A stretch of 5,997 nt of DNA from Hyphomicrobiales bacterium. GTDB taxonomy: Bacteria; Pseudomonadota; Alphaproteobacteria; Rhizobiales; Kaistiaceae. The stretch lies in assembly GCA_017305815.1 (NCBI GenBank), contig JAFKJZ010000396.1, positions 1 to 5,997 on the forward strand, given 5' to 3'. The notes under the pieces were generated by a model. The model worked only from the letters and a program-made list of their open reading frames with translations. It searched no databases and had not been told where the DNA came from. The position numbers were made by a program, and so were the translations under genes. Shown piece after piece: positions 5,479 through 5,997 of the stretch (within the stretch, counting starts at the first letter, position 1; the number at the start of each line of letters is the position of its first letter).

Positions 5479-5997
5479 TTACCCCCTCGGGGGAGCGCAA
5501 CTGCGTCCGGCGATGAACTTCGGTACGAAGATCTTTTCGCGCGGCTTGATCGGCTCGCTGCCACGATGATGGATACGGTCGAGCAGGAACATCGTCGCCG
5601 CCTGCGCGATTTCCGCGATCGGCTGCACCACGACGGTGAGCTGCGGACAGATGACGCTGGCCCAGGGCACACTGTCGATCGTCGCGAGCGAAATGTCGTC
5701 GGGACAATTGAAGCGAAGATCGTTGATCGCCTGAAGCGCGCCGAGCGCCATCAGGCTGTTCGCCGCCACGATCGCGGTCGGGCGGTCCGGGCGGGTCAGT
5801 AGCCGCATCGTCTGGTCATAGGCGACGTCGCCGCTGTACTGACCGTCGACGATCAAGGCGTCATCGGGCTCGATCCCGCTGGCGAGGAGAGTTGCGCGAA
5901 ATCCCTTCTCCCGCTGTCCGGACGTCCACAACCCGGCGGTTCCGGCGATGTGAGCGATCCTGCGATGGCCGAGGCGCAGTAGATGCTGGGTCAGCAT
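5479..5997 (-). CDS. LacI-family transcriptional regulator, C-terminal half (5' partial)
   Basis: The visible 172 residues are the C-terminal part of a LacI/GalR-family repressor. Hallmarks are HLLRLGHRRIAHIAG (5-19), the REKGFRATL segment (29-37), PTAIVAANSLMALGALQAIND (73-93), CPDDISLATIDSVPWASVICPQLTVVVQPIAEIAQAA (98-134, the conserved hinge and linker of the ligand-binding domain) and the ending EKIFVPKFIAGRSC. Family members are about 330-345 residues with an N-terminal DNA-binding helix-turn-helix, so roughly 165 residues lie beyond the right edge. The ATG complement at 5995-5997 is therefore internal. The TAA stop is at 5479-5481, next to a CCCCC-TC-GGGGG repeat (5482-5493). The gene converges on the isomerase gene and is the natural candidate to bind the palindromes at 4246-4551. 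Its effector is probably a sugar or sugar derivative, not identifiable here. Confidence 0.93.
   Translation of the reverse strand: MLTQHLLRLGHRRIAHIAGTAGLWTSGQREKGFRATLLASGIEPDDALIVDGQYSGDVAYDQTMRLLTRPDRPTAIVAANSLMALGALQAINDLRFNCPDDISLATIDSVPWASVICPQLTVVVQPIAEIAQAATMFLLDRIHHRGSEPIKPREKIFVPKFIAGRSCAPPRG

Overview
The window looks like chromosomal DNA from a high-GC alphaproteobacterium, most likely of the Hyphomicrobiales (rhizobial) group. The evidence is the strong G/C third-position bias, the protein families present, and a near-perfect match to the EcfG-type general stress promoter, which is specific to alphaproteobacteria. I cannot name a genus. I see no insertion sequence, tRNA, rRNA or CRISPR array.

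Region 1 (1-3007, + strand) is a tightly spaced organosulfur/organonitrogen scavenging operon. It holds the 3' part of a SsuA/nitrate/taurine-type periplasmic binding protein, a complete SsuB-like ABC ATPase, and a complete NtaA/SnaA/DszA-family FMN-dependent monooxygenase. The likely logic is import of a small organic compound, then oxidative cleavage in the cytoplasm with FMNH2. The permease and the flavin reductase are not in the window.

Region 2 (3008-4219, + strand) is a separate unit. It has a predicted EcfG (PhyR-NepR general stress response) promoter at 3111-3135, a 25-residue hydrophobic peptide gene with a strong ribosome binding site, a four-helix membrane protein gene 9 bases further on, and a strong intrinsic terminator at 4181-4219. 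This is probably a stress-inducible envelope module of unknown function and is the most interesting part of the window.

Region 3 (4220-5997) is a carbohydrate-related locus. A 457-base non-coding stretch carries a possible promoter, three related LacI-type operator-like palindromes, and a Shine-Dalgarno plus start codon that open only a 26-codon frame. It is followed by a sugar phosphate isomerase/epimerase-like TIM-barrel gene (+). Converging on it from the right edge is a LacI-family repressor (-), of which only the C-terminal half is visible. A perfect 20-base palindrome separates the two convergent genes. The simplest reading is that the LacI protein controls the isomerase through the palindromes, and that the leader holds either a short leader peptide or the remains of a lost first gene.
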